Made by a program: the position numbers and the translations under genes
From: Glebionis coronaria
Lineage: Eukaryota > Streptophyta > Magnoliopsida > Asterales > Asteraceae
DNA length: 64,000 bases
Assembly: GCA_025667525.1 (NCBI GenBank)
Contig: CM046875.1
Coordinates: forward strand, 291,443,147-291,507,146
Direction: 5' to 3'
The notes under the pieces: generated by a model
Database searches by the model: none
Seen by the model: only the letters and a program-made list of their open reading frames with translations
What the model was told of the DNA's origin: nothing
Part shown: positions 22,282 to 32,904 of the stretch, one piece after another
How positions within the stretch are numbered: position 1 is the first letter of the stretch
Layout: every line of letters starts with the position of its first letter

Positions 22282-23384
22282 TCTACTCTTTGACATAGGA
22301 GATTAGGTCACGCTAATATGCGTTTAATTCAATCTTTAGTCTCTAAGGAGTTGGTAAGACACCTCCCCAAGATTAAGTTTGTTAGTCACTTTTGTGATGC
22401 TTGCAAAGTTGGAAAGCAAGTTCACTCAAGTCACAAAGCCAAGATTTTGGTATCGACCTCTCGGTGGTTAGAGCTCCTACATATGGATCTTTTTGGACCT
22501 TCCGCCATACGGAGTTATGGAGGTAACCTTTATACCCTAGTTATAGTTGATGACTATTCTAGATTCACTTGGACTAGATTTTTGGCATCTAAGAATGAAG
22601 CTTTCGATCACTTCGAAATCTTTAGTCGAAGAATTCAAAATCAACTAGGATGTTCAATTGTTTCTATTATGACGGATCATGGTAGGGAATTTGATAATGA
22701 AGTGAAATTTGGTGCCTTTTATGAAGCTCATGGTATTACCCATAACTTCTCGGCTCCTCGCACTCCACAATCAAATGGGGTAGCTGAAAGGAATAATAGG
22801 ACTCTCCAAGAGATGAGTAGGACGATGTTAAACGAGCAATCTTTGCCTCAAAAGTTTTGGTGCAATGCCGTGGACACATCGACTTATATTCTCAACCGAA
22901 TTCTTATTCGACCTTTCCTAGGAAAGACCCCCTATGAGATTCTTAAAGGTAAGAAACCCTCATTAGAATACTTTAGGGTGTTTGGAAGCAAGTGCTTTAT
23001 CCTCAACACCAAAGACTACCTAACCAAGTTTTACCCAAAGTCTTACGAAGGTATTCTTTTAGGTTATTCCCAAACTAGTAAAGCCTACATAGTCCCAAAT
23101 AGAACCTCGGGGGTTATTGAAGAATCACTCAACGTAACCTTTGATGAAACCCCTCCTTCACCCAAGACACCACCATTGGTTGATGATGACTTGGATGAAT
23201 TAGAAGTAGTTAAAGCCAAAGAGGTTAGAAAAATAGGAGTTGAAGACCTTAGTGTTGAAAACGAAGTAAACATTAAGGAGTCTAGGGATCATACTCTCAA
23301 TAATGTCATTGGTGACTTAAATCAAAGGACCCTAAGATCTCAAGCCCAAAACCAAAGCAAATTCTTTTGTTTTGTCTCCTTGAT
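22282..23384 (+). pseudogene. D integrase
   Basis: The HHCC motif starts at about 22288 (HRRLGHAN) with a TGA in place of the preceding Trp codon, then CDACKVGK at about 22394. The catalytic triad is complete: Asp at 22486-22488 (HMDLFGP), Asp at 22675-22677 (MTDHGREF) and Glu at 22786-22788 (NGVAERNN), in one open frame from 22318. The C-terminal part has the copia GKTPYEIL and FGSKCF motifs and an acidic tail. The order PR-INT-RT is diagnostic of Ty1/copia. Apart from the stop at its start it looks well preserved. Confidence 0.9.
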
Positions 23385-24390
23385 TGAACCAAAGAATGTT
23401 AAAGAAGCTTTGACGGATGAGAGTTGGGTCATTGCGATGCAAGAAGAATTGAACCAATTCGTTGCCAATGATGTTTGGGAACTTGTTCCTCAACCTAGAA
23501 GTTCTACCATTATAGGAACCAAATTGGTATTTAGGAATAAGCTAGATGAGAATGGTGTTGTGTCTCGTAACAAGGCTAGACTTGTAGCTCAAGGCTATAA
23601 TCAACAAGAAGGGATTGATTATGACGAGACATATGCACCGATAGCTAGATTAGAATCAATTAGAATCCTTTTAGCCTACGCTTGTGCCTTAGATTTTAAG
23701 CTTCAACAAATGGATGTAAAGAGTGCATTTCTTAACGGTTTGATCAATGAGGAGGTATATGTGGCTCAACCTCCTGGCTTCATTGATTTTGAGAAACCGG
23801 ACCATGTTTACAAGCTTAAGAAAGCACTTTATGGACTCAAACAAGCACCCAAAGCTTGGTATGATAGACTTAAAACGTTTCTTGTTAAACATGAGTATAC
23901 CATGGGAATGGTGGATAATACACTCTTTACAAAGAAGAAAGGTCCTCACCTCATAATCGTACAAATATATGTTGATGACATTATATTTGGCTCAACTTGT
24001 CAAGAATTGTGTGATGACTTTGCCAAAATCATGCATGATGAGTTTGAAATGAGTATGATGGGAGAACTTAACTTGTTTTTAGGACTCCAAATTAAACAAA
24101 TGGACGATGGTATTTTCTTTAGTCAATCTAAGTACGCTAAAGAAATGCTAAAGAAATTTGGATTAGAAGAATCTAGACCAATAAAGACCCCTATGGCCTC
24201 AGATACTAAACTCACCGTAGATGATGATTGTGAGTCGGTAGACAACACCAAATATAGAGGTATGATTGGTAGTTTGTTGTACCTAACGGCAAGTCGACCG
24301 TATATCATGTTTAGTGTTCGCCTTTGTGCTCGCTTCCAAGAGGCTCCCAAAACCTCTCACCTTGAAGCGGTTAAGCGTATCTTCTGATAA
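23385..24390 (+). pseudogene. D reverse transcriptase
   Basis: It is continuous with integrase. Motifs are EALTDESWVIAMQEEL (about 23406), NKARLVAQGYNQQEGIDYDETYAP (about 23570), QMDVKSAFLNG (about 23708), ALYGLKQAPKAWY (about 23825) and the catalytic YVDD at 23968-23979. The domain reaches the RT/RNase H connection (IGSLLYLTASRP). It ends in two consecutive stops, TGA TAA, at 24385-24390, where family members have sense codons. The polymerase active site itself is intact. Confidence 0.9.
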
Positions 24391-24915
24391 ATTAAAGGCA
24401 CTATACATTTAGGATTATGGTATCCTAAAGGGACCGGCGTAGAAAACATTGTCTACGCCTACTCGGATCATGCGAGAGACTATGTGGACCGGAAAAGAAC
24501 TAGTGGAGTTTGTACCTTCATGTGTTGTTGTTTAACTTCTTGGTTCTCCAAGAAACAAACCGCTCTTGCGATATCCACCACGGAAGCCGAGTATGTGAGT
24601 GCCGGAAAAGCATGCCAACAAGCTCTATGGATGAAGCAAGCGCTTGTTTATTACGGGATTTATCTTGATGATGTTCCCATCATGTGCGATAATAAAGGCG
24701 CTATAGACCTAAGCAAGAATCCCGTGCAACATTCGCGAACCAAACACATAGAAATTAGACACCATTTCCTTAGGGATAATGTTCAAATGTGGAACATTTC
24801 TATTGAAAAGGTGCCCTCCGAGGACAACTTAGCCGATATCTTCACTAAGCCACTTAAGAGGAAATCTTTTAATTACTTGCGTCTAGGTCTAGGATTAATG
24901 GAACATCTTCCTTGA
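24391..24915 (+). pseudogene. D RNase H
   Basis: It is in the same frame as RT, beyond the tandem stops. It contains YSDHA (about 24460), STTEAEYVSAGKACQ (about 24570-24615), CDNKGAIDLSKNP (about 24685) and the C-terminal SEDNLADIFTKPL motif, ending at TGA 24913-24915. The acidic catalytic residues of the copia RNase H appear present (D, E, D, D). It closes the pol gene. Confidence 0.85.
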
Positions 24916-25588
24916 TTTCCTTCTTTTTATAGTTTATCACTTTGAGTCTTTGAGTCTTTTAAACTCCTTTTGAAAAATCTTCTCCTATCTTTTTCAAAAT
25001 TCTCAAAGTCTCTTTCGAAAATGGTTGAGAAATTCGTTTGACATTGTTAATTCAATCTAAAAACGATTTTTCATAGATTCTCGCTATTAATCTAGAGCTT
25101 ACATAATTCATATGTATGATTCTCTAAAACATAGCAAGAACAAGATAGAATCATGGAGGATCATTGTGTCATGACTTAAGGCCTTGTCTTACACACCTCC
25201 TACATCGATTTTTTAATCCATGTATTTTGGTCAAATCTCTATTTGGTAAGTTTGCATATGTTTTCTTTGTCTATCTTTGCTTTTAAGCATATCCCTATGA
25301 TAAGTTAGACTAGAAAAATAAGATTTGCTGAAAAATCTTCCTCCAAACACCAAACCCTGCTTCTGCAGGCGGTTCCATATGTGAACCGCGGTACCTTATT
25401 GATAAGGTACCGCCACCCTAGATAAGGAACCGCCAACAGTGGCCTTCCTTTTTCGGGTTTTTGTCTGAAACTCTAGATTTGCTCCAACATTTTTGAGAAT
25501 CTTTGTTTCAAACCCTTTGACCACCCCAAAAATACCCTAAGCCTTCCCTATTTAAACCATAAGCATTTTGCATTACTTCACATCCAAA

Positions 25589-25942
25589 ATGTCTTATTCT
25601 CCCAATGAAAGCCTTGAATCTCCTCCATTTTCTCCAATTGCTTTCAATCCAAACCCACCCAAGAACACTCTTAATCACATGTCTCCTACCAAGAATGTTG
25701 ATTGTGGAACCTCTTTTCTTCCACCACCACCCTTTAGTGTTCTTCCTCCTTCTCATGATAAGGTCATGCACCATGGAACATATTGTCATTGTTGTCAATA
25801 TCAACATCTTGCTATGGCACACATCTATGAGGAGTTGAGCTACATCAAGAGTCTCTTAATCAAGCCTCCTCTTCACTTTGATTATGAGATCTCCAACAAG
25901 CCACCACCACCACCCTCCGCTATTACCTTGTATTTCATATAA
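25589..25942 (+). CDS. D small Pro-rich ORF in the 3' region (117 aa, unknown)
   Basis: ATG at 25589 opens a 117-residue frame beginning MSYSPNESLESPPF and ending at 25942. It is Pro-rich at both ends (runs of 4-5 Pro), with a short Cys/His patch in the middle (HGTYCHCCQYQH). I see no signal peptide or membrane segment, so it is not an envelope-like protein. I do not recognise a family. It occupies the place where some sireviruses have an extra ORF. It may be a residual frame of no function; only conservation in other copies would support coding. Confidence 0.35.
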   Translation: MSYSPNESLESPPFSPIAFNPNPPKNTLNHMSPTKNVDCGTSFLPPPPFSVLPPSHDKVMHHGTYCHCCQYQHLAMAHIYEELSYIKSLLIKPPLHFDYEISNKPPPPPSAITLYFI

Positions 25943-26359
25943 GCATTGGTTGCTTATCCACAAGACACCAAATTCAAGCTAATCTTAGAATTCTAGAATA
26001 ACTAGGATTAGATTTATGCTTTTGGCTTGTTTCTTTTTCCATAATTCTTTGTATGATGTTCTCTTAGTAACCTATCTTGGATCTTTGTCTTTGTGTTTTC
26101 TTCTCTTTTTTTATGTGACCTATTGCTATATATTGTTGGTTGTTTCTTTTGTTAAACTAACCCTTCTATGTAGCTTGTCACCATATCTCGATTCCTCGGT
26201 GCCCCAAGCTAGGGGGAGTAAGCACCAAGGGGGAGTCTTTGCAAAGTCCGTTTCTTCAACACCGGCTTACGCAACCTTTTTGCTTCGACAAAGGGGGAGA
26301 AATGAATAAACTCGTCTTCGAAAATATTGTTTTTGTGTGATTGAGTTTATGAATTGTCA

Positions 26360-26372
26360 AAAAGGGGGAGAA
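26360..26372 (+). promoter_or_regulatory. D polypurine tract
   Basis: AAAAGGGGGAGAA directly precedes the 3' LTR start TGTTAATGC at 26373. Three further GGGGGAG motifs lie within 160 bp upstream. Confidence 0.85.
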
Positions 26373-27642
26373 TGTTAATGCAATAATGATTAAAAACGTT
26401 ACTTGCATTTTTCGGTCTCGCTTAGTTTTGATTACGACAATATGTAAAAACAAGCATTTACGAAAACAAAGAAAAACGAATTCTTGAGTTCAATTATTTT
26501 TCATTTTACCCATTTTCACTTAAGGTATGGATAAACAAGTACTAACCTTAATCAAGTGATCAAGTGATTTAATCTTTTCTTAAAACTCACTTTTTATTAA
26601 GTGTGACAAGTTTTTATTAAACTTTCTTTTAAAGAAAATGTTTTATTACATTAATTATTTGAAATTTGAAAATGGCATATTCTTATTTGGTTAAGAATAT
26701 CCTTTTAGGATATTTTTATAACCAGATAAGACCTCCACCACTAAAGGACAAAAACGAGCGGAGTCTAGTCCGGCGGTACCTTAGCACCTAGGCGGTACCT
26801 TATCAATAAGGTATCGCGGGCTAAGATAAGGTACCGCGGGCAGAACTAGCCGTTGGCTCCTTTGTCCTATAAATAGTGGACCATTCTAAGCTTTTCACCT
26901 CACCTCTTTTGCACATTTATTTCCAGATTCAAGCCCCTTCTTTAATCACTCAAATCTTTGATCATTTGTTTGATTATTACTTGTTTAAGAAGTGAATCTT
27001 GTTCTTCCATCCCTTCCTCTCCAAGTGCAAAGAGAAGAACACTATCCTTGTGAAGTGTTGAGTCCACCACCAAAGATCCATTGAAGATCTAATTTTATAC
27101 ATTTGTAGTTGTGTCATAGTTGTGAAGATCCAAGTAGTTGTGTCTATTTGGAAGTTGTGTATGTACTAAGTATAGTTGTGTAGATTGGTCCTAGCTACGA
27201 TTAGGGCTCGACTTTTAGCTTAGAGTCGGAAATTCGTTAAGCGACATGTACGGTTTTCTCCACCATAAGGAGCTTGTTGTGTAGTGAAATCTCGAGTAAG
27301 GAGTACTCGAGGAGTGGAGTAGGAACGAGGAGTGAGCTTTGTTGCCGAACCACTATAAATCCTTGGTGTTTGGTTTGATCTTTCTTTACCCTTAACTCTT
27401 TACATTCTTTATTCTTTATGCATATACATGTGTTAGTATTAGATTAGTTACACTATCATTCTTTATTCTTTGTGGATATATTTTTGTTAGTATTAGTTTA
27501 GTTACACTATCATTGTTCATATTGTGCATAAGAAGATTTCACATATTTCCTCAAGCCTAAGTTTTTGAAAAAGGATTTTTTGAAACCACATTTTAACAAG
27601 TAAATATAAGAAACTATTCAACCCCCCCTTCTAGTTTCTACA
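26373..27642 (+). repeat. D right (3') LTR, 1270 bp
   Basis: It pairs with the left LTR (18606-19878). It carries the palindrome cluster at about 26771-26840 and the TATA box TATAAATA at 26868-26875. It ends at CTACA followed by TSD TATTC. Confidence 0.95.
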
Positions 27643-28028
27643 TATTCCATTACTTTCAGTACATTCTTATCATGCTATATCCGTCCACTGAGCGTTATTC
27701 TCAGCCGTAGTTTCCTTTCATGTTTCCAAAAGGCAGGTACACAGGGACGATCTTAGGACTTCTAAGAGAGTACGTGCATTTGGATGGGAGCTATATAGAC
27801 TCCTTTATTTTATGCACACATTACATCACATTACTTTGGTTGTTTGGACACTGTTTCGTCCTTTTTCTTTCAGTACTCAATCTTTATATTTTGAGCTTAT
27901 GTTGGACTACCGATGTTTGATTCCGGTATTTCCGTATGGTCAGTTAATGTTTAATACATTCCCTTGCATGCTTTGATGACACGCCATAAATACACGTAAC
28001 GTTCCATTTATCCAAGTGGGGTGTTACA
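27643..28028 (+). repeat. C right (3') LTR, second part
   Basis: It continues C's LTR after D: CATTACTTTCAGTACATTC matches the left LTR from 10570. It ends GGGTGTTACA, followed by the C TSD GGTTA. Confidence 0.9.
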
Positions 28029-29010
28029 GGTTAAGTAACCAAAAATACAGCAGCCAATTAATTGAATAGAGACAGTTAAACTTCTATGCATACACAATCC
28101 TGAGAGAATTCAGAAAATAACTAATTAAGTAGACTTAAATTCATAGCTACTCACAAATAACATGAATCAATATTAAGAGATCAGGAACAATATCTTAATA
28201 AGATTAGCAGTATGACATACACAAATACCTTAACCTCAAATTACTAACAGTGAGCGAACAAATAACTAATTCCGAGAAGACTCATAAGTAGTCACAACGA
28301 ATCCAAAACTTAAATGACTAACGAATACACACAGCAACAAATAAACTATCAGCCAAGCAACAAGTCATTACAAAAATCAGTAATAACTTGTAAAATTGTA
28401 GAAGACTATGCAGAATTCAAACATTTGAACACGATTCGACAATTAATAACTGTCATATCTACGAGAACTAAACTCAATGGAAGCTCTAATTTACACAAGA
28501 ACATTCGGATAGACTACTGAGCAAATGCTAAAGTGACAATAGTCATTCGATTTAAAACCCTATAAGCTATAATAAGTACAATTGCAGTTTCAAGTGAATG
28601 CACAGTAGCATCAATCTCGCAGCAAAGTCAGTAAGGTAATTAATCGCAACAAAAATCAGTACATAATAAACCAAACTAAGCAGATTACAGAAAATATATA
28701 AACTAAATCCAAACAGTTTCCTCAGATCTTTCAAAGCAGATAAAATTTTTTAGATAAAACAAATTGTTCAAATCTCACATATAAATCCAAACAGTAAACT
28801 TATCTTTATCAATAAACAGATAGAATAATAATGACAGAAAACTTATCATCTACATCATGTAACAAAAACTCTCAACTAAAACACATAATCATATAAATAA
28901 GTTTAAACTAAAGAACATGAATAATTAAAAAGAGAGTTGAACCTTTTGAAGTATCCTTTGAGTAGAAGTCACGCGCTGAGCGGACTTGGACTAAAAATAC
29001 ACCAAAACAC
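28029..29010 (-). repeat. B left (3') LTR, second part, truncated
   Basis: It matches 45511-46490 of the right LTR. Homology stops abruptly at about 29010 (AAATACACCAAAAC); the terminal 1.3 kb of LTR present at 46491-47806 is absent here, as are the PPT and the adjoining internal sequence. The TATA box of this LTR is within the lost part. Confidence 0.85.
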
Positions 29011-29432
29011 CTCCATGCTAAAACCAAACATTGTCCTCAATGTTTCTTAGCTCAAGAGTAACACCCCCTTGCTAAAACACGAAGAGTCGAATGCAAAATC
29101 CTAACATGGTAAGAGCATGCAAATCTATAAGACGTTTATTAATTATGCCTCAAGATAAAACGTTAGTCGATAAAAATCAAAGGATAGAGAGTGTGCCCCT
29201 TTTTGGCAATCAAAGATTGGAAGATCAAGTGGACCGGAAAAAACCGAACACGAGAGTCTTCAATGATTAGGGTTATACCTAAGATTCACAACACAACAAA
29301 ACACGAGCACGAGATTGAAAGATCAAGCCTTATTAGTGTTAGAAAATAGAAAGAAGATAGAATGTATGGGACTCCCCCACAAGGCACCTCGTTTTTGTTA
29401 ACCGAGTCATGAGCTCGACTCGATCCCCGCAT
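29011..29432 (-). other. B internal 3' flank shared with A
   Basis: This noncoding stretch is similar to A at about 52845-53300: CCATGCTAAAACCAAACATTGTCCT against CCATACTAAAATTAAACATTATCCT, and later blocks CCACAAGGCACCTCG and GACTCGATCCCC. It lies 3' of B's coding region in - orientation. Confidence 0.6.
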
Positions 29433-31729
29433 TCATTGGTCCTTAGGGAAAAGGGTGAAAACCGGTATAATGGAATAAATATCAACATGAAGCACGATGC
29501 TGGGGTCAAAGATCTCATCCTCGTTGTCGGGTGGCAAACGAAAGGATGGAACTCTAACATAAATCTCTAAAAAGAGATGGTGGTCAATATCACGAATCAT
29601 GAAATGAATATAACATGCTCCCCGAGATAAACTCACACCAAGATGATCGAACAATCTTTCAATTATTGCATCGGTAAAAGGCCGAGATTTCCCTAAATCA
29701 ACGATTCCGGGATCGAATACCTCGCCCTCGGGAGAGAAAGGAATAGACAACACGGTGTCGTTCCTCCATTCTAATGCATGATCATAGAAAGAAAATGGTA
29801 ATGGTGTGATAAAAGTTTCATCCATAGTGGAATCAACATTCTTAGCTTTAACGACCATTTCACCCTTAGAAATGTTATCAATCGGGTCATGGTACTCAAT
29901 ATTAGACATATGAAAAACCCGCACATTAAGGTCAAAGTGGGTGGGAGGAGGAATTGGGACGAAATCATCATCAAGTAAATTCTATAAAAAGAGAGTGTCC
30001 CCCTCCGGGTCAATTTCATCAACACCTGGTGGTATCGAATCATTAGAAGCAAGAATCATGTCAATCTCCTCCATAAGCGGATCACGATCCTCAACGGGAA
30101 TAGGAGAGGAGAAAAATACTTGGCATTAGGCTTAGAATTCAAAGCCTTGATCCTAGAAATGAGAAGATAGACGTTTGATAACTTCTCACGAAGAATCACA
30201 TCTTCCACATCTAAATGAGTAAGTTCATCGGAGAACTTCTCAAGGATCGGAATAGTCAAATCAACCTCATTTCCCGGTGGAAATGGGTCTAAAGGAGCAA
30301 GTTCAAAGGTGAACCTCTCAAAAATCGGATCACTATCATCCTCATTTCCCGGTGGAAGTGGGTGAAGAAGAGTTGGTTCATCGGTAAACCCCTCAAAATC
30401 GAGTCGTGAATATCATCTTTATTAAAAAGTTCATCGGAGAACTCCTCATTAGAAAATTCACTAGAAGTCGAATCATTCTCAAAATATTCATTTCCATCAC
30501 AATTTTCGTCACTAGAATTGGAGAAAATCTCAAAGTGAATGGAAGAAGTAGAGTCATCACAATGTGGCAAATGACACGTTTCATTGGAAATAACGTCGAA
30601 CTCTCCTGGGTTTTGGACAAGGATCTCAACACTAGACTTTATTACTTCGTCCGATTCCGTGTCCGGAATACTGCTAAAATGCTCGTCCCCCTTGCTTAGA
30701 GAATTTCCGGGTTCCACGGTGGAAGAATCATGAATAGGAGTGGTGATGTCATGAGAGATTTCCTCATCATCTAGGATGGGTGAATCCTCGACCTCTTTAG
30801 CCGGCAAGATAAGAAAAGGAAGCACGATTGCACTAGACGAAGGATGTAGAGCAATAAGATCTCGCAAAGAAATATCACTCTCCTCGTCATCATCCAAAAG
30901 AAGAGAACGCTCGAGTTCACGATTAGCAAGGCATTTTACTTCTGCTTGAGCTCGTTGTTTCTCTCGAATTTCAATGCTTAATCCATTATAATCTTGCGAA
31001 AGTTGTCTAATCTTAAGTTCACAATCTCGTTTAAATCCCTCATCAATTATTTCTCCATGAAATCTACGACTTCCCAAATCATTAGTTATATCATTAATCT
31101 CTTGGTTAATTTGTCTCTTTTCAAGCAACATATCTTTAATACTCTTGATTCATTATTTGTTGGAAAATTGTTTCAAGTCCTTTAATATCGAAAGAATATT
31201 GTGGAGATTGGTCAAAACCGGAGGGAATAGAATTATAGCAAGCACTAGGCTCATAAAAATTTTGATCTCTCGGTTGATAACAAAAACTCTCGTGAGGACC
31301 TCCACAATACTCACAACAAAGATATTGTTGTGATAAACTCGGTAAATCTTGTGGAGAACAATTATCATTAAAGTTTTGATTGGCACGGTTCTTGCTCGTA
31401 ATAAGCGAGAATCGATGCGAACAATTAATTCCAAAATGAGAATTATTTCCACAAAACTCACACGAGGGTGTCTCGTATGTGGGATGTGGAGGTGGGTAAA
31501 AATTGAGAGAATTATTCGAAAAATTCGGATTTCCACATGAAGTAATTTCATTACAAGAAGGACAAAATCCAACTCGTATATCATGACGTAAATCATTTCC
31601 ACAACGCTCACACGTACACCACCGACATGGTAAAAGACCATATAACGGTTCTCCACACCCAACACAATTGACAAAGGAATTCATGGAAGAATTAAAAATT
31701 GGAGGGTGAGGAGAAAAAGAATTAAACAT
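29433..31729 (-). pseudogene. B zinc-knuckle and acidic protein (Gag-like, unknown family), frameshifted
   Basis: The first frame starts at ATG 31729 and runs to 31136. It is Cys-rich: CX2C pairs at residues 22/25, 35/38, 40/43 and 56/59, a canonical CX2CX4HX4C zinc knuckle at residues 90-103 and a CX2CX3HX3C variant later. A frameshift near 31140 leads to the frame 31131-30289, a Lys/Glu-rich helical segment followed by a Ser/Asp/Glu-rich acidic region. Further shifts lead to 30259-30056 and 29924-29433. Together they look like one protein of roughly 750 residues, now broken at least three times. There is no protease, RT or integrase. The knuckles suggest RNA binding and a Gag-related role; I do not recognise the family securely. 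Confidence 0.55.
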
Positions 31730-32327
31730 GCTAGAGGATTAAGAAGATTATTTTTGGTATTTTTAATAAATCAATCAAAGATTGACAAAAACAAGGAATA
31801 AGGATAATTACTATGGAAGTAAATTACCCTCGGTCGACTTTGAAACGATAGGTGAAAACCTAAACGTCTCGAGGTTCAATAAGTAAACAACAAAAATAAG
31901 ATATAATACTACTTGAGTTGGCAAACCAGTAATCGGTCTTCCCTCTCAATATACGCACAAGCAAGCGGGGAAACGAGGTGGCACAAAGCACTTAAAAACC
32001 TTTTTCCTTAGACGACCTTTTATAGCACGTCGCCTTATACCCACCTTATAGTTTGTATAAATCGAGTTCAAACTTTTTATTTGTATTTATCTATTTTGCC
32101 TTTTTTCGTTTTGGATTCGAATACAATAGCTAGGTGATGAAATCCCATCTAAGGTCTTATTTGGAAGTAGGTAAATTTCTTGTTCTACGTAATACAATAT
32201 TGTAATCACAAAAAACACGAAAAACGATACATACTATAATAATAGAAAAATAACAAAACTTTCCGAGGACGGAAAGGGTCTTCAAATCAACGATCAACAA
32301 ATCTCCACAAACGAATCGTACACAAGA
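31730..32327 (-). other. B 5' leader (noncoding)
   Basis: This is the region between the PBS and the first ATG on the - strand. Blocks at about 31965-32060 resemble A's leader at about 60720-60830 (ACAAGCAAGCG, GAAACGAGG, CTTATACCCACCTTATAGTT). Confidence 0.6.
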
Positions 32328-32345
32328 TCCCCGGCAGCGGCGCCA
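32328..32345 (-). promoter_or_regulatory. B primer-binding site (tRNA-Asp type)
   Basis: The - strand reads TGGCGCCGCTGCCGGGGA, the Athila-type tRNA-Asp primer site, five bases from the LTR start at 32351. Confidence 0.9.
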
Positions 32346-32350
32346 AAATT

Positions 32351-32422
32351 TGATGTTGATGTATGTGGTGTATAATATGTGTGATAATTAAGATACGTTA
32401 TATGGTAAATTAGAAAATTACC
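32351..32422 (-). repeat. B right (5') LTR, first part
   Basis: TGATGTTGATGTATG matches the left LTR start at 7275. It is interrupted after 72 bp by E, with TTACC (32418-32422) as the TSD. Confidence 0.9.
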
Positions 32423-32894
32423 TGTTGGGTCCACTAGATGTGGATCTTGCAGTCTGTTAGGAATGGTGAACGACTTCTGTAATCACAAGTCTATTCATAG
32501 AGAGACTCTATACAAATCACACAGTATAAGTGCGGAATACAAATACTATGAACAAGAAGAACAGAATAACTATATCGACTTGATCCTTTACTAAGGATTT
32601 CTAATATTAATATGAACTAGAATTATATTTGATGAAGGTGTATTGAACCCTTCTTCCTAAGGTTACTTTTATACTACGAAACCCTAATACATCATTAACC
32701 AAAACGTGTAAAACAGATATGCATATCCTTTCCTAACATATCTCATGCATATCCTAACAGAATAATATTTAAATAATAAAGTTTGACTTTCTATAAGACC
32801 AGGAGCACGACTTGCTCCTACTACTACTAGGACCAGAAGGAATACATACTTCCTACTCTATCTATTACAAATAACTATTCCAATGGTCCTTACA
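32423..32894 (-). repeat. E left (3') LTR, 472 bp
   Basis: It pairs with 43957-44431. A TATA box on the - strand, TATAAAAG, lies at 32666-32673 and is conserved in the other LTR at 44200-44207. Confidence 0.95.
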
Positions 32895-32904
32895 ATCCTC
32901 CCCG
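32895..32904 (-). promoter_or_regulatory. E polypurine tract
   Basis: On the - strand CGGGGAGGAT directly precedes the 3' LTR (whose 5' end is at 32894). Confidence 0.75.

Larger units (their letters stand above)
24916..26372 (+). other. D 3' region between pol and 3' LTR
   Basis: This is about 1.46 kb with no pol domain. It contains a second internal palindrome cluster at about 25366-25440 (GGCGGTTCC, GAACCGC, then a dyad GCGGTACCTTAT/ATAAGGTACCGC), a small Pro-rich ORF (25589-25942) and four GGGGGAG purine motifs (26212-26218, 26229-26235, 26293-26299 and 26364-26370). Sireviruses are known for such a long, motif-rich 3' segment. Confidence 0.7.
18606..27642 (+). mobile_element. D: sirevirus-like Ty1/copia retrotransposon, 9037 bp
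   Basis: It is complete from TGTTAATGCAATA (18606) to CTAGTTTCTACA (27642), flanked by TATTC on both sides (18601-18605 and 27643-27647). LTRs of about 1.27 kb, a tRNA-Met PBS, gag, PR, INT, RT and RNase H in the copia order, a long 3' region with four PPT-like motifs and palindromic repeats fit the sirevirus group. Position in the nest makes it younger than C. Its single gag-pol frame carries stops and at least two frameshifts. Confidence 0.9.
8439..28028 (+). mobile_element. C: Tekay-like Ty3/gypsy chromovirus, carrying nested D
   Basis: It begins TGTAAAACCCG at 8439 and ends GGGTGTTACA at 28028, flanked by GGTTA on both sides (8434-8438 and 28029-28033). The uninterrupted site is seen in B's right LTR at 45511-45515. 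It has two LTRs of about 2.5 kb, a tRNA-Met PBS, a 450-bp leader, gag, protease, RT, RNase H, integrase with a chromodomain-like tail, and a PPT. D splits its right LTR. Coding regions carry frameshifts, stops and a mutated RT active site. Confidence 0.9.

Noticed and set aside
30994..31540. + strand ORFs opposite B's protein
   Set aside because: They are antisense shadows of the - strand frame with the Cys motifs.
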